Assembly: GCA_025458525.1 (NCBI GenBank)
Contig: JALOSF010000021.1
Location: 25,751-89,750 of the forward strand
DNA from: Cypionkella sp.
Lineage (GTDB): Bacteria > Pseudomonadota > Alphaproteobacteria > Rhodobacterales > Rhodobacteraceae
DNA: 64,000 bases
Reading direction: 5' to 3'
Positions 32,726 through 41,809 of this stretch are shown one piece after another. The position numbers and the translations under genes are program-made. The notes below the pieces were generated by a model that did no database searches, was not told the origin of the DNA, and saw only the letters and a program-made list of their open reading frames with translations. Position 1 is the first letter of the stretch. Every line of letters begins with the position of its first letter.

Positions 32726-33709
32726 TCAGCAGTAGCGCTCGACCGAGGCGGCCATGGCATCGTTATATCGATCACCAAAAGCCCAGCCCACCGGCAAGGC
32801 GGCCTCGATCTGTGCCAACGCCTCGGCCGACAGGCGGATTTCGGTGGCATTGGCCCAAGCCGCCAGATGCGCCGCGCTGCGGGTGCCCGGAATCGGGATC
32901 AGGTGATCGCCGCGGTGCAGGCACCAGGCAAGCGCAAGGGCCGCCGGGTGATGGCCCATCTCGGCCGCGAGCCGGTGATAGGCAAGCAGACGCGGCTTGT
33001 TATGACGCCAGTTTTCGGGCGAAAACCGCGGGATCTGCGCGCGAAACGGGCCAAGATCGTCGGTGTCGGGGTCAAGCATCGGCTGGCCAAAGATGCCACG
33101 CGCCAGCGGAGAGAAGGGCACGAAGGCGACGCCAAGCTCGGCACAGGTCTGGATCAGGCCAAGCTCTGGCTGGCGGCTGGCCAAAGAATATTCGTTCTGC
33201 ACCGCCGTGACGGGATGCACCGCATGGGCACGCCGCAGGGTTCCGGGCCCGATTTCTGACAGGCCATAGCCGCCGATCTTGCCTTCGGCCGTCAACTCGG
33301 CCATCAGCGCGGCCACGTCCTCGATCGGTTGGGCCGGGTCGTGGCGATGCAGATAGAACAGATCGACGTGGTCGCAGCGCAGCCGCCGCAGCGAGCCTTC
33401 AAGTTCGGCGCGCAGATAGGCCGCGTCATTGTTCACCCCGCGCGCGGCGCCCTGAACGATGCCGGCCTTGGTGGCGATCACCGGGCGGTGGCCGCGGCTG
33501 GCGCACCAGGCGCCGATCACCCGTTCCGACTGGCCGCTGCCATAGACATTGGCCACATCCAGAAAGCGGATGCCGTGATCCCATGCGGCATCGAGACAGG
33601 CCAGCGACGTGTTCTCGTCGGTTGCGCCGAACAAGCCGCCGAACGACAGGCAGCCAAGGCCAAGGGACGATACCTGTGGCCCGTGCGTTCCAAGGCGGCG
33701 GTGCTGCAT
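32726..33709 (-). CDS. aldo/keto reductase
   Basis: FLDVANVYGSGQSERVIGAW; YLHRHDPAQPIEDV. Confidence 0.92.
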   Translation of the reverse strand: MQHRRLGTHGPQVSSLGLGCLSFGGLFGATDENTSLACLDAAWDHGIRFLDVANVYGSGQSERVIGAWCASRGHRPVIATKAGIVQGAARGVNNDAAYLRAELEGSLRRLRCDHVDLFYLHRHDPAQPIEDVAALMAELTAEGKIGGYGLSEIGPGTLRRAHAVHPVTAVQNEYSLASRQPELGLIQTCAELGVAFVPFSPLARGIFGQPMLDPDTDDLGPFRAQIPRFSPENWRHNKPRLLAYHRLAAEMGHHPAALALAWCLHRGDHLIPIPGTRSAAHLAAWANATEIRLSAEALAQIEAALPVGWAFGDRYNDAMAASVERYC

Positions 33710-33719
33710 GGCGGCTCTC

Positions 33720-34415
33720 CTAGCTGAAGGCGGCGGCCAGCGCGACCTCGACCATCGCCGAGAAGCTGGTTTCGCGGTCGGCGGCGGGCAGGGACTCTTG
33801 CGTCAGGATATGGTCCGAAACGGTCAGCACCGAAAGGGCGCGAACCCCATAGCGGGCGGCGACTGTGTAAAGTTCTGCCGTTTCCATCTCGACCGCAAGG
33901 CAGCCATGGCGCCGCAATTGATCGGTCAAATCCTGCCGTTCGTCATAGAACGTGTCCGAGGTGAAGATGCCCCCGACATGGGCCTTTTGCCCGGAGGCCG
34001 CGTAGGCCCGCGACAAAAGGTTGAAATCGGCAATCGGAGCAAAGGAAACCTCGCGGAAGATGGCGGCAGAGGGCGAGCCGATGGTCGAGGCGGATTGCGC
34101 CAGAACCAGATCACGCAGGTTGATATCGGGTTGCAGCGCGCCGCAGGATCCGATGCGGATCAGGGTTTTGGCGCCGTAGTCGCGGATCAGTTCATTGGCA
34201 TAGATCGAGAGCGAGGGCATGCCCATCCCGGTGCCGTGAAACGTGACCGGATGGCCGTGCCATGTGCCGGTATAGGCCAACATGCCGCGCGTTTCACTGA
34301 CCAGTTCGGCGCCGGTCAAAAAGCGTTCGGCGGCCCAGCGGGCGCGATAGGGATCGCCGGGAAGCAGGCAAGTCGGCGCGATCTGGCCTGGTTGTGCGCC
34401 AATGTGAAATGTCAT
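33720..34415 (-). CDS. deoD: purine-nucleoside phosphorylase (DeoD type)
   Basis: [33 protein letters not shown]...RIGSCGALQ...[13 protein letters not shown]. Confidence 0.94.
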   Translation of the reverse strand: MTFHIGAQPGQIAPTCLLPGDPYRARWAAERFLTGAELVSETRGMLAYTGTWHGHPVTFHGTGMGMPSLSIYANELIRDYGAKTLIRIGSCGALQPDINLRDLVLAQSASTIGSPSAAIFREVSFAPIADFNLLSRAYAASGQKAHVGGIFTSDTFYDERQDLTDQLRRHGCLAVEMETAELYTVAARYGVRALSVLTVSDHILTQESLPAADRETSFSAMVEVALAAAFS

Positions 34416-34540
34416 GTCCGGCCCCGTGCAAGTGTTTGCCGGAGTAGTGCGTGCTTCGCGCCGCAAGGACAAGTGCAATTCCGCAGCCCGCCCCATCGGC
34501 CCCTGCGCGCGCCCGGGTGATCCGCAGCGTGATCGGCGGC

Positions 34541-36511
34541 CTATTCGGCGGCAAGGGGCGACTGATCGACCAGCGCCACGATATCCATCATGATGCGGTT
34601 CAGCTCGAAATCCTTGGGCGTATAGACCGCGGCCACCCCCAGCGCGCGCAACTGTGCCGCGTCCGCCTCGGGGATGATGCCGCCCACCACCAGCGGGATG
34701 TGCCCCAGCCCGGCCTCGCGCATCAGCGTCAGGGTTTCGGTGATCAGCGGAATATGGCTGCCCGACAGGATCGACAGGCCGATGACATGGGCCTGCTGAT
34801 CGCTGGCTGCGGTCACGATCTCGGACGGGGTCAGGCGGATGCCTTCGTAATGGATGTCCATGCCGCAATCGCGGGCGCGGGCGGCGATCTGTTCGGCGCC
34901 GTTGGAATGGCCATCCAGCCCCGGCTTGCCCACCAGGAATTTCAGCGGCCGCCCCAGTTTCGACGACACGCTCGCCACCGCCTCGCGGATGGGGTCCAGC
35001 CCTTCGGTGCGGTTGGACGGGTTGCGCGACACGCCCGTGGGTGCGCGGTATTCGCCAAAGGCGCGGCGCACGACGGCGCCCCATTCGCCAGTGGTGACGC
35101 CAGCCCGCGCGCACAGGATCGAGGCCGGCATGACATTGCTGCCATCAGCGCAGGCCTGCGCAAGGGCACCCAGCGCCGCCTTGACCGCGCCCGCATCGCG
35201 CGCGGCGCGCCAGGCGGTCAGGCGGGCGATCTGGTCGGCCTCTGCCTCGGGGTCGGCCAGCATGATGCTACCCTCGCCGGTGGTCAGGGGCGAGGGTTCG
35301 GTGGTGGTGAAGCGGTTGACGCCGACGACGGTGGTTTCCTTCGTTTCGATCCGCGACAGGCGGTCGGCATTGGCCTCGACCAGACGGCCCTTCATGTAGT
35401 CGATGGCCGCCACGGCGCCGCCCATGGCGTCGATCTGCGCCAGTTCCGCCCGCGCGCCGTCCTTCAGCTGTGCCACCTTGCGCTCGATCGCCGGGTTGCC
35501 ATCGAACAGGTCGTCGTATTCCAGAAGGTCGGTCTCATAGGCCAGCACCTGCTGCATCCGCAGTGACCATTGCTGATCCCAGGGGCGCGGCAGGCCCAGC
35601 GCCTCGTTCCAGGCGGGAAGCTGCACGGCGCGGGCGCGGGCGTTTTTCGACAGCGTCACCGCCAGCATCTCGATCAGGATGCGATAGACGTTGTTTTCGG
35701 GCTGCTGTTCGGTCAGGCCGAGCGAGTTCACCTGCACCCCATAGCGGAAGCGGCGGTATTTCGCATCGGTGATGCCATAGCGGGTGGCGGTGATCTCGTC
35801 CCACAGATCGACAAAGGCGCGCATCTTGCACAGCTCGGTCACGAAGCGGATACCGGCATTGACGAAAAACGATATCCGTCCGACCATGTTGGGAAATTCG
35901 GCCGGGGAAACTTTCCCTTTCAGATCATCCAGCACCGCGCAGGCGGTGGCGAGCGCGAAGGCCAGTTCCTGTTCCGGCGTCGCCCCCGCCTCTTGCAGGT
36001 GGTAGGAACAGACGTTCATCGGGTTCCACTTGGGCAGGTGGCGCTGGGTATAGGCCGCGACATCGGTGATCATGCGCAAGCTGGGTTTGGGCGGGCAGAT
36101 ATAGGTGCCGCGGGACAGGTATTCCTTGATCAGGTCGTTCTGCACCGTGCCGTTGAGCTTTGACACATCGGCCCCCTGCTCCTCGGCCACCGCGATGTAA
36201 AGCGCGAGCAGCCACGGCGCGGTGGCGTTGATCGTCATCGAGGTGTTCATCTGTTCAAGCGGGATCTGGTCAAACAGGGCCCGCATGTCGCCCAGATGCG
36301 CGACCGGCACGCCGACCTTGCCCACCTCGCCGCGCGCCAGTTGGTGATCGCTGTCATAGCCGGTCTGGGTCGGCAGATCGAAGGCGACCGAAAGCCCGGT
36401 CTGCCCCTTGGACAGGTTGGTGCGATAAAGCGCGTTGGAGGCCGCGGCAGTAGAATGGCCAGCATAGGTGCGAAAGAGCCAAGGCGCGTCTTTTACGGGG
36501 GATGCGGACAT
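34541..36511 (-). CDS. ecm: ethylmalonyl-CoA mutase (B12-dependent)
   Basis: Methylmalonyl-CoA mutase fold, cobalamin motif [15 protein letters not shown]...; family assignment and nearby ccr indicate Ecm; start ATG 36511 with GGAGG RBS. Confidence 0.9.
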   Translation of the reverse strand: MSASPVKDAPWLFRTYAGHSTAAASNALYRTNLSKGQTGLSVAFDLPTQTGYDSDHQLARGEVGKVGVPVAHLGDMRALFDQIPLEQMNTSMTINATAPWLLALYIAVAEEQGADVSKLNGTVQNDLIKEYLSRGTYICPPKPSLRMITDVAAYTQRHLPKWNPMNVCSYHLQEAGATPEQELAFALATACAVLDDLKGKVSPAEFPNMVGRISFFVNAGIRFVTELCKMRAFVDLWDEITATRYGITDAKYRRFRYGVQVNSLGLTEQQPENNVYRILIEMLAVTLSKNARARAVQLPAWNEALGLPRPWDQQWSLRMQQVLAYETDLLEYDDLFDGNPAIERKVAQLKDGARAELAQIDAMGGAVAAIDYMKGRLVEANADRLSRIETKETTVVGVNRFTTTEPSPLTTGEGSIMLADPEAEADQIARLTAWRAARDAGAVKAALGALAQACADGSNVMPASILCARAGVTTGEWGAVVRRAFGEYRAPTGVSRNPSNRTEGLDPIREAVASVSSKLGRPLKFLVGKPGLDGHSNGAEQIAARARDCGMDIHYEGIRLTPSEIVTAASDQQAHVIGLSILSGSHIPLITETLTLMREAGLGHIPLVVGGIIPEADAAQLRALGVAAVYTPKDFELNRIMMDIVALVDQSPLAAE

Positions 36512-36562
36512 TTCAGCCTCCAGCCTGCGACTCGCGGTGCGCAAGATTGTTTCATTGATTGC

Positions 36563-36592
36563 CAGATAGACGTAACAATATGGCGTTGTCAA
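36563..36592 (-). promoter_or_regulatory. sigma70-like promoter of ecm
   Basis: Minus strand TTGACA (36592-36587), 18 bp, TATCTG (36568-36563). Confidence 0.5.
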
Positions 36593-36597
36593 TTCGC

Positions 36598-36609
36598 TGC
36601 GTTGCGGCA
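36598..36609 (+). promoter_or_regulatory. candidate EMC-pathway operator, TGCGTTGCGGCA (upstream of ecm)
   Basis: Exact 14-mer shared with the mcl2 upstream region; just upstream of the inferred -35. Confidence 0.5.
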
Positions 36610-36720
36610 TTTGTCGGACCTTGCACAAAGCCCGCCGCCCCTGCGCCACGCGCGCCACCCGGTTGACCGCGAAAAGGTGCAAATGGATTGCGAACGGGTC
36701 GGCTTTGGTTAGGGTGGGGC

Positions 36721-38052
36721 ATGTTTCAAACGGTCGAACTTCCGGTCTGGTTTGTGGTCCTGCTGTTTGCGCTGCCCGGAGTTGCGGCGCTTGACCGCAT
36801 CATCGGGCCGGGCGTGCGCTGGTTCTTTCGCAGGCGGTTGGAACGGGTGCTGGGGCGGGTCAATGCGCGGCTGGAGCGCAAGATCGAGCCGTTCAAACTG
36901 ATGCGGCGGCAGGATATGGTCGTGCGGCTTCTGTATGATCCGGCGGTGCTGGAGGCCGTGGCCGATCATGCCGCGACGACCGGCGTGCCCGGCGAGGTGG
37001 CGCTGGAGGAAGCGCGGGACTACGCGCGCGAGATCGTGCCAGCCTTTTCGGCGCTGTTCTATTTCGGGTTTGCGACCCGGGCGGCAAAGGCGCTGTCAGC
37101 GGTGTTCTTTCGCGTGCGGGTTGGCCTGGTGGCCGAGGAGTTGCGTCGCATCGACCCCAAGGCCACCGTGGTCTTTGTGATGAACCATCGCAGCAACATG
37201 GATTATGTGCTGGTCACATGGTTGGTGTCCGGGCGGGCCGCGATTTCCTATGCGGTCGGCGAATGGGCGCGCGTTTGGCCGCTGAGCCGGCTGATCCGCG
37301 CGATGGGCGCCTATTTCATCCGACGTGGCAGTCACAACCCGCTCTATCGGCGGGTTTTGTCGCGCTATGTGCAGATGGCCACCGCCGAAGGCACGACCCA
37401 GGCGGTCTTCCCCGAGGGCGGGTTGAGCCTTGATGGACGGGTGGGGACGGCCCGCATGGGCATTCTATCCTATATCTGGGCGGGGTTCGATCCGGCGGGG
37501 CGCGACGTGGTGTTCGTGCCGGTGGGTCTTGCCTATGACCGGGTGCTGGAAGACGGGTTGCTGGTCAAGGCGGCCCAAAGCGGCAACCGACGGTTCCGGG
37601 CACCGCTGTTGCGGGTGATGTGGGAGGCGATCCGGGTGGCGCTCAAACGGGCCGGGGGGCGGCGGCATCTGTTCGGCACGGCGGCAGCCGGGTTCGGAGC
37701 GCCGATCTCGCTGCGCGCCCATCACGCGGCGGGTGGCGATCTCGACGCTCTGGCCACTCGGGTGATGGGAGAGGTGGAGCGCGTGGTTCCGGTGCTTGCC
37801 GTGCCGCTTGTCGCGGCCTCGGTGGCGATGAACGTGCCGGTGGCCGATCTGGTCGCGCGGCTGGAGGCGGCGCGCGCGGTCATGAAGCTGCCGCCGCGCG
37901 GTCTTGCACAGGCCGAGGCCGAGGGACGCGCCATGCTGCGGGCGCGCGGTATTCTGGACGACACGGGTGCGGTGCGGCCAGAGATGCAGGATTTGCTGGC
38001 ATTTTACGCGGCCCCTGTGCGGCAAAGGCTGTCAGGATCTGCCATGGACTGA
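36721..38052 (+). CDS. 1-acyl-glycerol-3-phosphate/glycerol-3-phosphate acyltransferase (PlsB/PlsC superfamily)
   Basis: VFVMNHRSNMDYVLV (NHx4D-like) and AVFPEGGLSLDGR. Confidence 0.85.
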   Translation: MFQTVELPVWFVVLLFALPGVAALDRIIGPGVRWFFRRRLERVLGRVNARLERKIEPFKLMRRQDMVVRLLYDPAVLEAVADHAATTGVPGEVALEEARDYAREIVPAFSALFYFGFATRAAKALSAVFFRVRVGLVAEELRRIDPKATVVFVMNHRSNMDYVLVTWLVSGRAAISYAVGEWARVWPLSRLIRAMGAYFIRRGSHNPLYRRVLSRYVQMATAEGTTQAVFPEGGLSLDGRVGTARMGILSYIWAGFDPAGRDVVFVPVGLAYDRVLEDGLLVKAAQSGNRRFRAPLLRVMWEAIRVALKRAGGRRHLFGTAAAGFGAPISLRAHHAAGGDLDALATRVMGEVERVVPVLAVPLVAASVAMNVPVADLVARLEAARAVMKLPPRGLAQAEAEGRAMLRARGILDDTGAVRPEMQDLLAFYAAPVRQRLSGSAMD

Positions 38053-38059
38053 TTTTTTC

Positions 38060-38071
38060 TGCGGCGCGGCA
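38060..38071 (+). promoter_or_regulatory. candidate EMC-pathway operator copy 1 upstream of ccr, TGCGGCGCGGCA
   Basis: Within exact 15-nt direct repeat TTCTGCGGCGCGGCA (38057-38071). Confidence 0.45.
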
Positions 38072-38154
38072 GACATAAAATTACAAAATACAGCATTCTT
38101 CTATTGCATTATTGCGCGCCGATTCATAATCCTTGGGCTATTCCGCGCCGATTC

Positions 38155-38166
38155 TGCGGCGCGGCA
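38155..38166 (+). promoter_or_regulatory. candidate EMC-pathway operator copy 2 upstream of ccr, TGCGGCGCGGCA
   Basis: Within second copy of TTCTGCGGCGCGGCA (38152-38166), 95 bp from copy 1. Confidence 0.45.
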
Positions 38167-38193
38167 TCGTTTGACCCGAGGATGGAGGCCCAG

Positions 38194-39486
38194 ATGGCTC
38201 TGGACACGCAACTTGCGATCGCTGCCTATGACGCGCCGGTGAAGGACTTGTACGAGATTGGCGAGATGCCGCCCTTGGGGCATGTGCCAAAACAGATGTA
38301 TTCCTGGGCCATTCGGCGCGAGCGGCATGGCGAGCCGGAAGTGGCCATGCAGCAGGAGGTGGTGGACACCTGGACCATCGACAGCAACGAGGTGCTGGTG
38401 ATGGTGATGGCGGCGGGGGTCAATTACAATGGTGTCTGGGCGGCGCTGGGGCAGCCCATCAGCCCGTTTGACAATTGCAAGTCGCCCTATTTCATCGTGG
38501 GGTCCGATGCCGCCGGGATCGTCTGGGCGGTGGGCGACAAGGTGCGCCGTTGGAAGGTGGGCGACGAGGTCGTGATCCACTGCAACCAGGATGACGGCGA
38601 CGACGAGGAGTGCAATGGCGGCGATCCGATGTTCAGCCCGTCGCAGCGTATCTGGGGCTATGAAACGCCGGACGGGTCTTTTGCCCAATTCACCCGGGTG
38701 CAGGCACAGCAGCTGATGCCGCGGCCCAAGCACCTGACGTGGGAGGAGTCTGCCTGCTATACGCTGACGCTGGCCACCGCTTATCGGATGCTGTTCGGGC
38801 ATGAACCGCATGACCTCAAGCCCGGGCAGAACGTGCTGGTCTGGGGGGCGTCGGGGGGCCTTGGCTCTTATGCGATCCAGCTTATCAACACGGCGGGGGC
38901 CAATGCGATTGGCGTGATCAGCGACGAAAGCAAGCGCGACTTCGTGATGTCGATGGGCGCCAAGGGCGTGATCAATCGCAATGATTTCAAGTGCTGGGGC
39001 CAGTTGCCCAAAGTGAACACGCCTGAATATGCCGAATGGCTCAAGGAAGCGCGCAAGTTTGGCAAGGCGATCTGGGACATCACCGGCAAGGGCGTGAACG
39101 TTGACATGGTGTTCGAGCATCCGGGCGAGGCGACCTTTCCGGTCAGCAGCCTGGTGTGCAAGAAGGGCGGCATGGTGGTGATCTGCGCGGGCACCTCGGG
39201 CTTCAACTGCACCTTCGACGTGCGCTATATGTGGATGCATCAAAAGCGCCTTCAGGGCAGCCATTTCGCGCATCTCAAACAGGCCAGTGCCGCCAACAAG
39301 CTGATGGTGGAACGCCGTCTGGACCCGTGCATGTCAGAGGTGTTTCCATGGGCCGACATTCCCAAGGCGCATACCAAGATGCTGCGCAACCAGCACAAGC
39401 CGGGCAATATGGCGGTTCTGGTGCAAGCCCCCGTCAGCGGCCTGCGCACCTTTGACGATACGCTGGAGGCGAGCCAGCGGCGCTAA
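38194..39486 (+). CDS. ccr: crotonyl-CoA carboxylase/reductase
   Basis: MALDTQLAIAAYDAPVKDLYEIGEMPPLGHVPKQMYSWAIRRERHGEP...; 430 aa full length. Confidence 0.96.
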   Translation: MALDTQLAIAAYDAPVKDLYEIGEMPPLGHVPKQMYSWAIRRERHGEPEVAMQQEVVDTWTIDSNEVLVMVMAAGVNYNGVWAALGQPISPFDNCKSPYFIVGSDAAGIVWAVGDKVRRWKVGDEVVIHCNQDDGDDEECNGGDPMFSPSQRIWGYETPDGSFAQFTRVQAQQLMPRPKHLTWEESACYTLTLATAYRMLFGHEPHDLKPGQNVLVWGASGGLGSYAIQLINTAGANAIGVISDESKRDFVMSMGAKGVINRNDFKCWGQLPKVNTPEYAEWLKEARKFGKAIWDITGKGVNVDMVFEHPGEATFPVSSLVCKKGGMVVICAGTSGFNCTFDVRYMWMHQKRLQGSHFAHLKQASAANKLMVERRLDPCMSEVFPWADIPKAHTKMLRNQHKPGNMAVLVQAPVSGLRTFDDTLEASQRR

Positions 39487-39645
39487 GCGCTTCGGGCGCC
39501 TTGCCGGACTTCGGCAGATTGCCGCCGGAAGTGCAGACTTTCGGCGGCATTTCCATGCGGGGTCGATTCCGCTGATGACGCCTGCGCCGCAGAGGCGCAT
39601 ATAGTTTGTCAGGGCAGGCGCTTTGAGTCAGAGGGAATCGGTCGG

Positions 39646-39846
39646 ATTTCTGCGGATGGCATCATTCACCACGACTGGATCTTCGATGTGCTGGAAGATC
39701 TTCGGTCCTATGCGATCCAGAATGGGCTGCCGGCCACGGCCGCCCAGGCAGAGGAGGCTTTGCGCGTCGCCCGGGCGGAACTTGCGGCCGGCAACTCTGC
39801 GCTGAGCGTGACCGGCGTTTTCCCCGCGACGGGACGGCAGAACTAA
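39646..39846 (+). CDS. small conserved-looking protein with no canonical start codon (possible ATT start)
   Basis: Frame reads [ISA]DGIIHHDWIFDVLEDLRSYAIQNGLPATAAQAEEALRVARAELAAGNSALSVTGVFPATGRQN*; no in-frame ATG/GTG/TTG after the ccr stop. Confidence 0.4.
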   Translation: MSADGIIHHDWIFDVLEDLRSYAIQNGLPATAAQAEEALRVARAELAAGNSALSVTGVFPATGRQN

Positions 39847-39909
39847 AGGCGGCACCACGGGTCGGGCTTCACTCTGGTGCTGGCCGTGGCTTGGGCTTAT
39901 GGTCGCGCC

Positions 39910-41454
39910 ATGACCACACTTGCGCGCGCCACGGCTGTCTTGACCCTTTCCGACGATCAGGCCGAAGCGCATGACCGCGTGGCGGCCGACCTGCTGGCCG
40001 CGGGCATCGATCTCGACTCGGGCGGGCTTGGGCCGCCGGGCGAAGGAAAATCCACAGTTCTTGCGGTGATGGGCAAGGCAGGGTCGGGCAAGACCATGCT
40101 GCTGGCGCAATTGACCCGCGCCATGGTGGAGGCCGGGGTCGAAATCGTGTCGGGTGATTACGAGGGCAAGCGGCGCAAGGAACGGCGCACGCTTGCGGTT
40201 CTGGCGCCCACCAACAAGGCCGCTTCGGTGCTGCGGATGCGGGGTGTTCCGGCCACAACCATTCACCGCATCCTCTATACGCCGGTTTACGACCCGCAAT
40301 ATGAAAAGATCGCCGAATGGCTGACCGGCACAGGCGACCGCCCGGTGATCGATGATCTGCCCGATCTGGCGCTGGACCGGGCTTTCGCGTTTTTTCAGCA
40401 GGTGGCCTCGATCCCGGGCGCCCTTGCGGCGGCAGGGCTGCGCGGGTCGGATTTCATCAAGGGCTGGAAACGGCGCGAGGAGCCGCTGGATGTGGGGTTC
40501 ATTGACGAATCCTCGATGCTGGACGAACGACAGTTTGACGACCTGCGCGAGATTTTTCCAACGCTCGTGCTGTTTGGCGATCCGGCGCAATTGGCGCCGG
40601 TCGGACAATCGGGCAGCATGGTGTTTGACCGGCTGGGCGACAGCAAGAAGCTGATGCTGAGCCGCATCCACCGTCAGGCGCAGGACAACCCCATCCTCGA
40701 TCTGGCCCATGCGCTGGCCGACGACAGGCTTGGCTTTGACCAGTTCGAGCGGATGGTCGAAGACGCGGCGCGGCGCGACGACCGTGTGGTCTGGGCCGAG
40801 CGGGTGGATGCCGATCTGATGGCGCGCAGTCCGGCGCTGGTGTGGCGCAACGCAACGCGCATCCGGCTGATCACCGCGTTCCGGGCGGCGCATGGCGCGC
40901 CCGACGACGCGCTGTTGCCGGGCGAGCCGTTGATCTGCGACGGGATCGAACTGCCGTTGAAGCACCGAAAGAAGCGCATCGATCTGGAGGCGCGGGGCCT
41001 GATCAAGGGCGCGCAGGTGATCTACCTTGGCCCCGGCAACCGCGACGGCTTTGCCAAGCTGCATGTGGTGGGGGCCGAAGACCCGCAGGTTTCGGCCGCC
41101 AGCATCATCAAGATCGAAAAGCCGGATGAGGACGAGCCGTTCATCCCCTCGGCGGCCAAGATGGGGGCGGCCTTCCTGCACGGGGCGGCGGTGACGATCC
41201 ACAAGGCGCAAGGCAGCCAGTGGGAAAACGTGCAGGTCTTTGCCCCCGATCTGTTTGCCGCCGCGCAGGCGGGGCGGACCGAGGCGGGATTGCCGCTGTG
41301 GAAGCGGCTGGCCTATGTTGCGATCACGCGGGCGGAAAAGCGGCTGCTGTGGGTGGTGCGGGCGCGGCTTGCGCGGCCCAAGGGGGTGCTGGCGGTGGAT
41401 GATCTGAAGCCCACGACCGTGCCCCTGACCCTGAGCGCGCAGACCGAGGCGTGA
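39910..41454 (+). CDS. RecD-like superfamily I ATP-dependent helicase
   Basis: GKAGSGKTMLLAQL (Walker A), VGFIDESSML (Walker B), FGDPAQLAPVGQSG, VTIHKAQGSQWENV, LAYVAITRAEKRLLWV. Confidence 0.9.
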   Translation: MTTLARATAVLTLSDDQAEAHDRVAADLLAAGIDLDSGGLGPPGEGKSTVLAVMGKAGSGKTMLLAQLTRAMVEAGVEIVSGDYEGKRRKERRTLAVLAPTNKAASVLRMRGVPATTIHRILYTPVYDPQYEKIAEWLTGTGDRPVIDDLPDLALDRAFAFFQQVASIPGALAAAGLRGSDFIKGWKRREEPLDVGFIDESSMLDERQFDDLREIFPTLVLFGDPAQLAPVGQSGSMVFDRLGDSKKLMLSRIHRQAQDNPILDLAHALADDRLGFDQFERMVEDAARRDDRVVWAERVDADLMARSPALVWRNATRIRLITAFRAAHGAPDDALLPGEPLICDGIELPLKHRKKRIDLEARGLIKGAQVIYLGPGNRDGFAKLHVVGAEDPQVSAASIIKIEKPDEDEPFIPSAAKMGAAFLHGAAVTIHKAQGSQWENVQVFAPDLFAAAQAGRTEAGLPLWKRLAYVAITRAEKRLLWVVRARLARPKGVLAVDDLKPTTVPLTLSAQTEA

Positions 41455-41518
41455 AGCCAACCCTTTTCCCGCCGCGCCCTGCGGGTTAGGGTGCACCTCA
41501 AGGACAGGAGGCCCCCAG

Positions 41519-41755
41519 ATGCGCTGCGTTTTCGTTCAATTCCGCTGCACCCCCGGCAAGACCTATGAGGTGGCAAATGCCATCTGGGACCGTGAGGTGG
41601 TGTCAGAGATGTATTCCACCAGCGGCGAATATGATCTGATGGCCAAGGTCTATATCCCGGACGATCAGGATGTGGGGCAGTTCCTGAATGCGGCGCTGTT
41701 CGACATTCCCGGCATCAGCCGGACGCTGACGACGATGACCTTCCGCACCTTTTGA
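41519..41755 (+). CDS. Lrp/AsnC ligand-binding (RAM) domain protein without HTH
   Basis: 78 aa: FVQFRCTPGKTYEVANAIWDREVVSEMYSTSGEYDLMAKVYI. Confidence 0.85.
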   Translation: MRCVFVQFRCTPGKTYEVANAIWDREVVSEMYSTSGEYDLMAKVYIPDDQDVGQFLNAALFDIPGISRTLTTMTFRTF

Positions 41756-41809
41756 CCCGATTGCCCCGGCGCCGCGCGGCGCCGATCCGGGGCAGCACAG
41801 GAGTAAGAC

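Noticed and set aside
41764-41801. Strong GC hairpin (GCCCCGGcgccgcgcggcgccgatCCGGGGC) upstream of the YgiC-like gene as a riboswitch
   Set aside because: No aptamer-like conserved elements; probably a terminator-like stem without a U tract.
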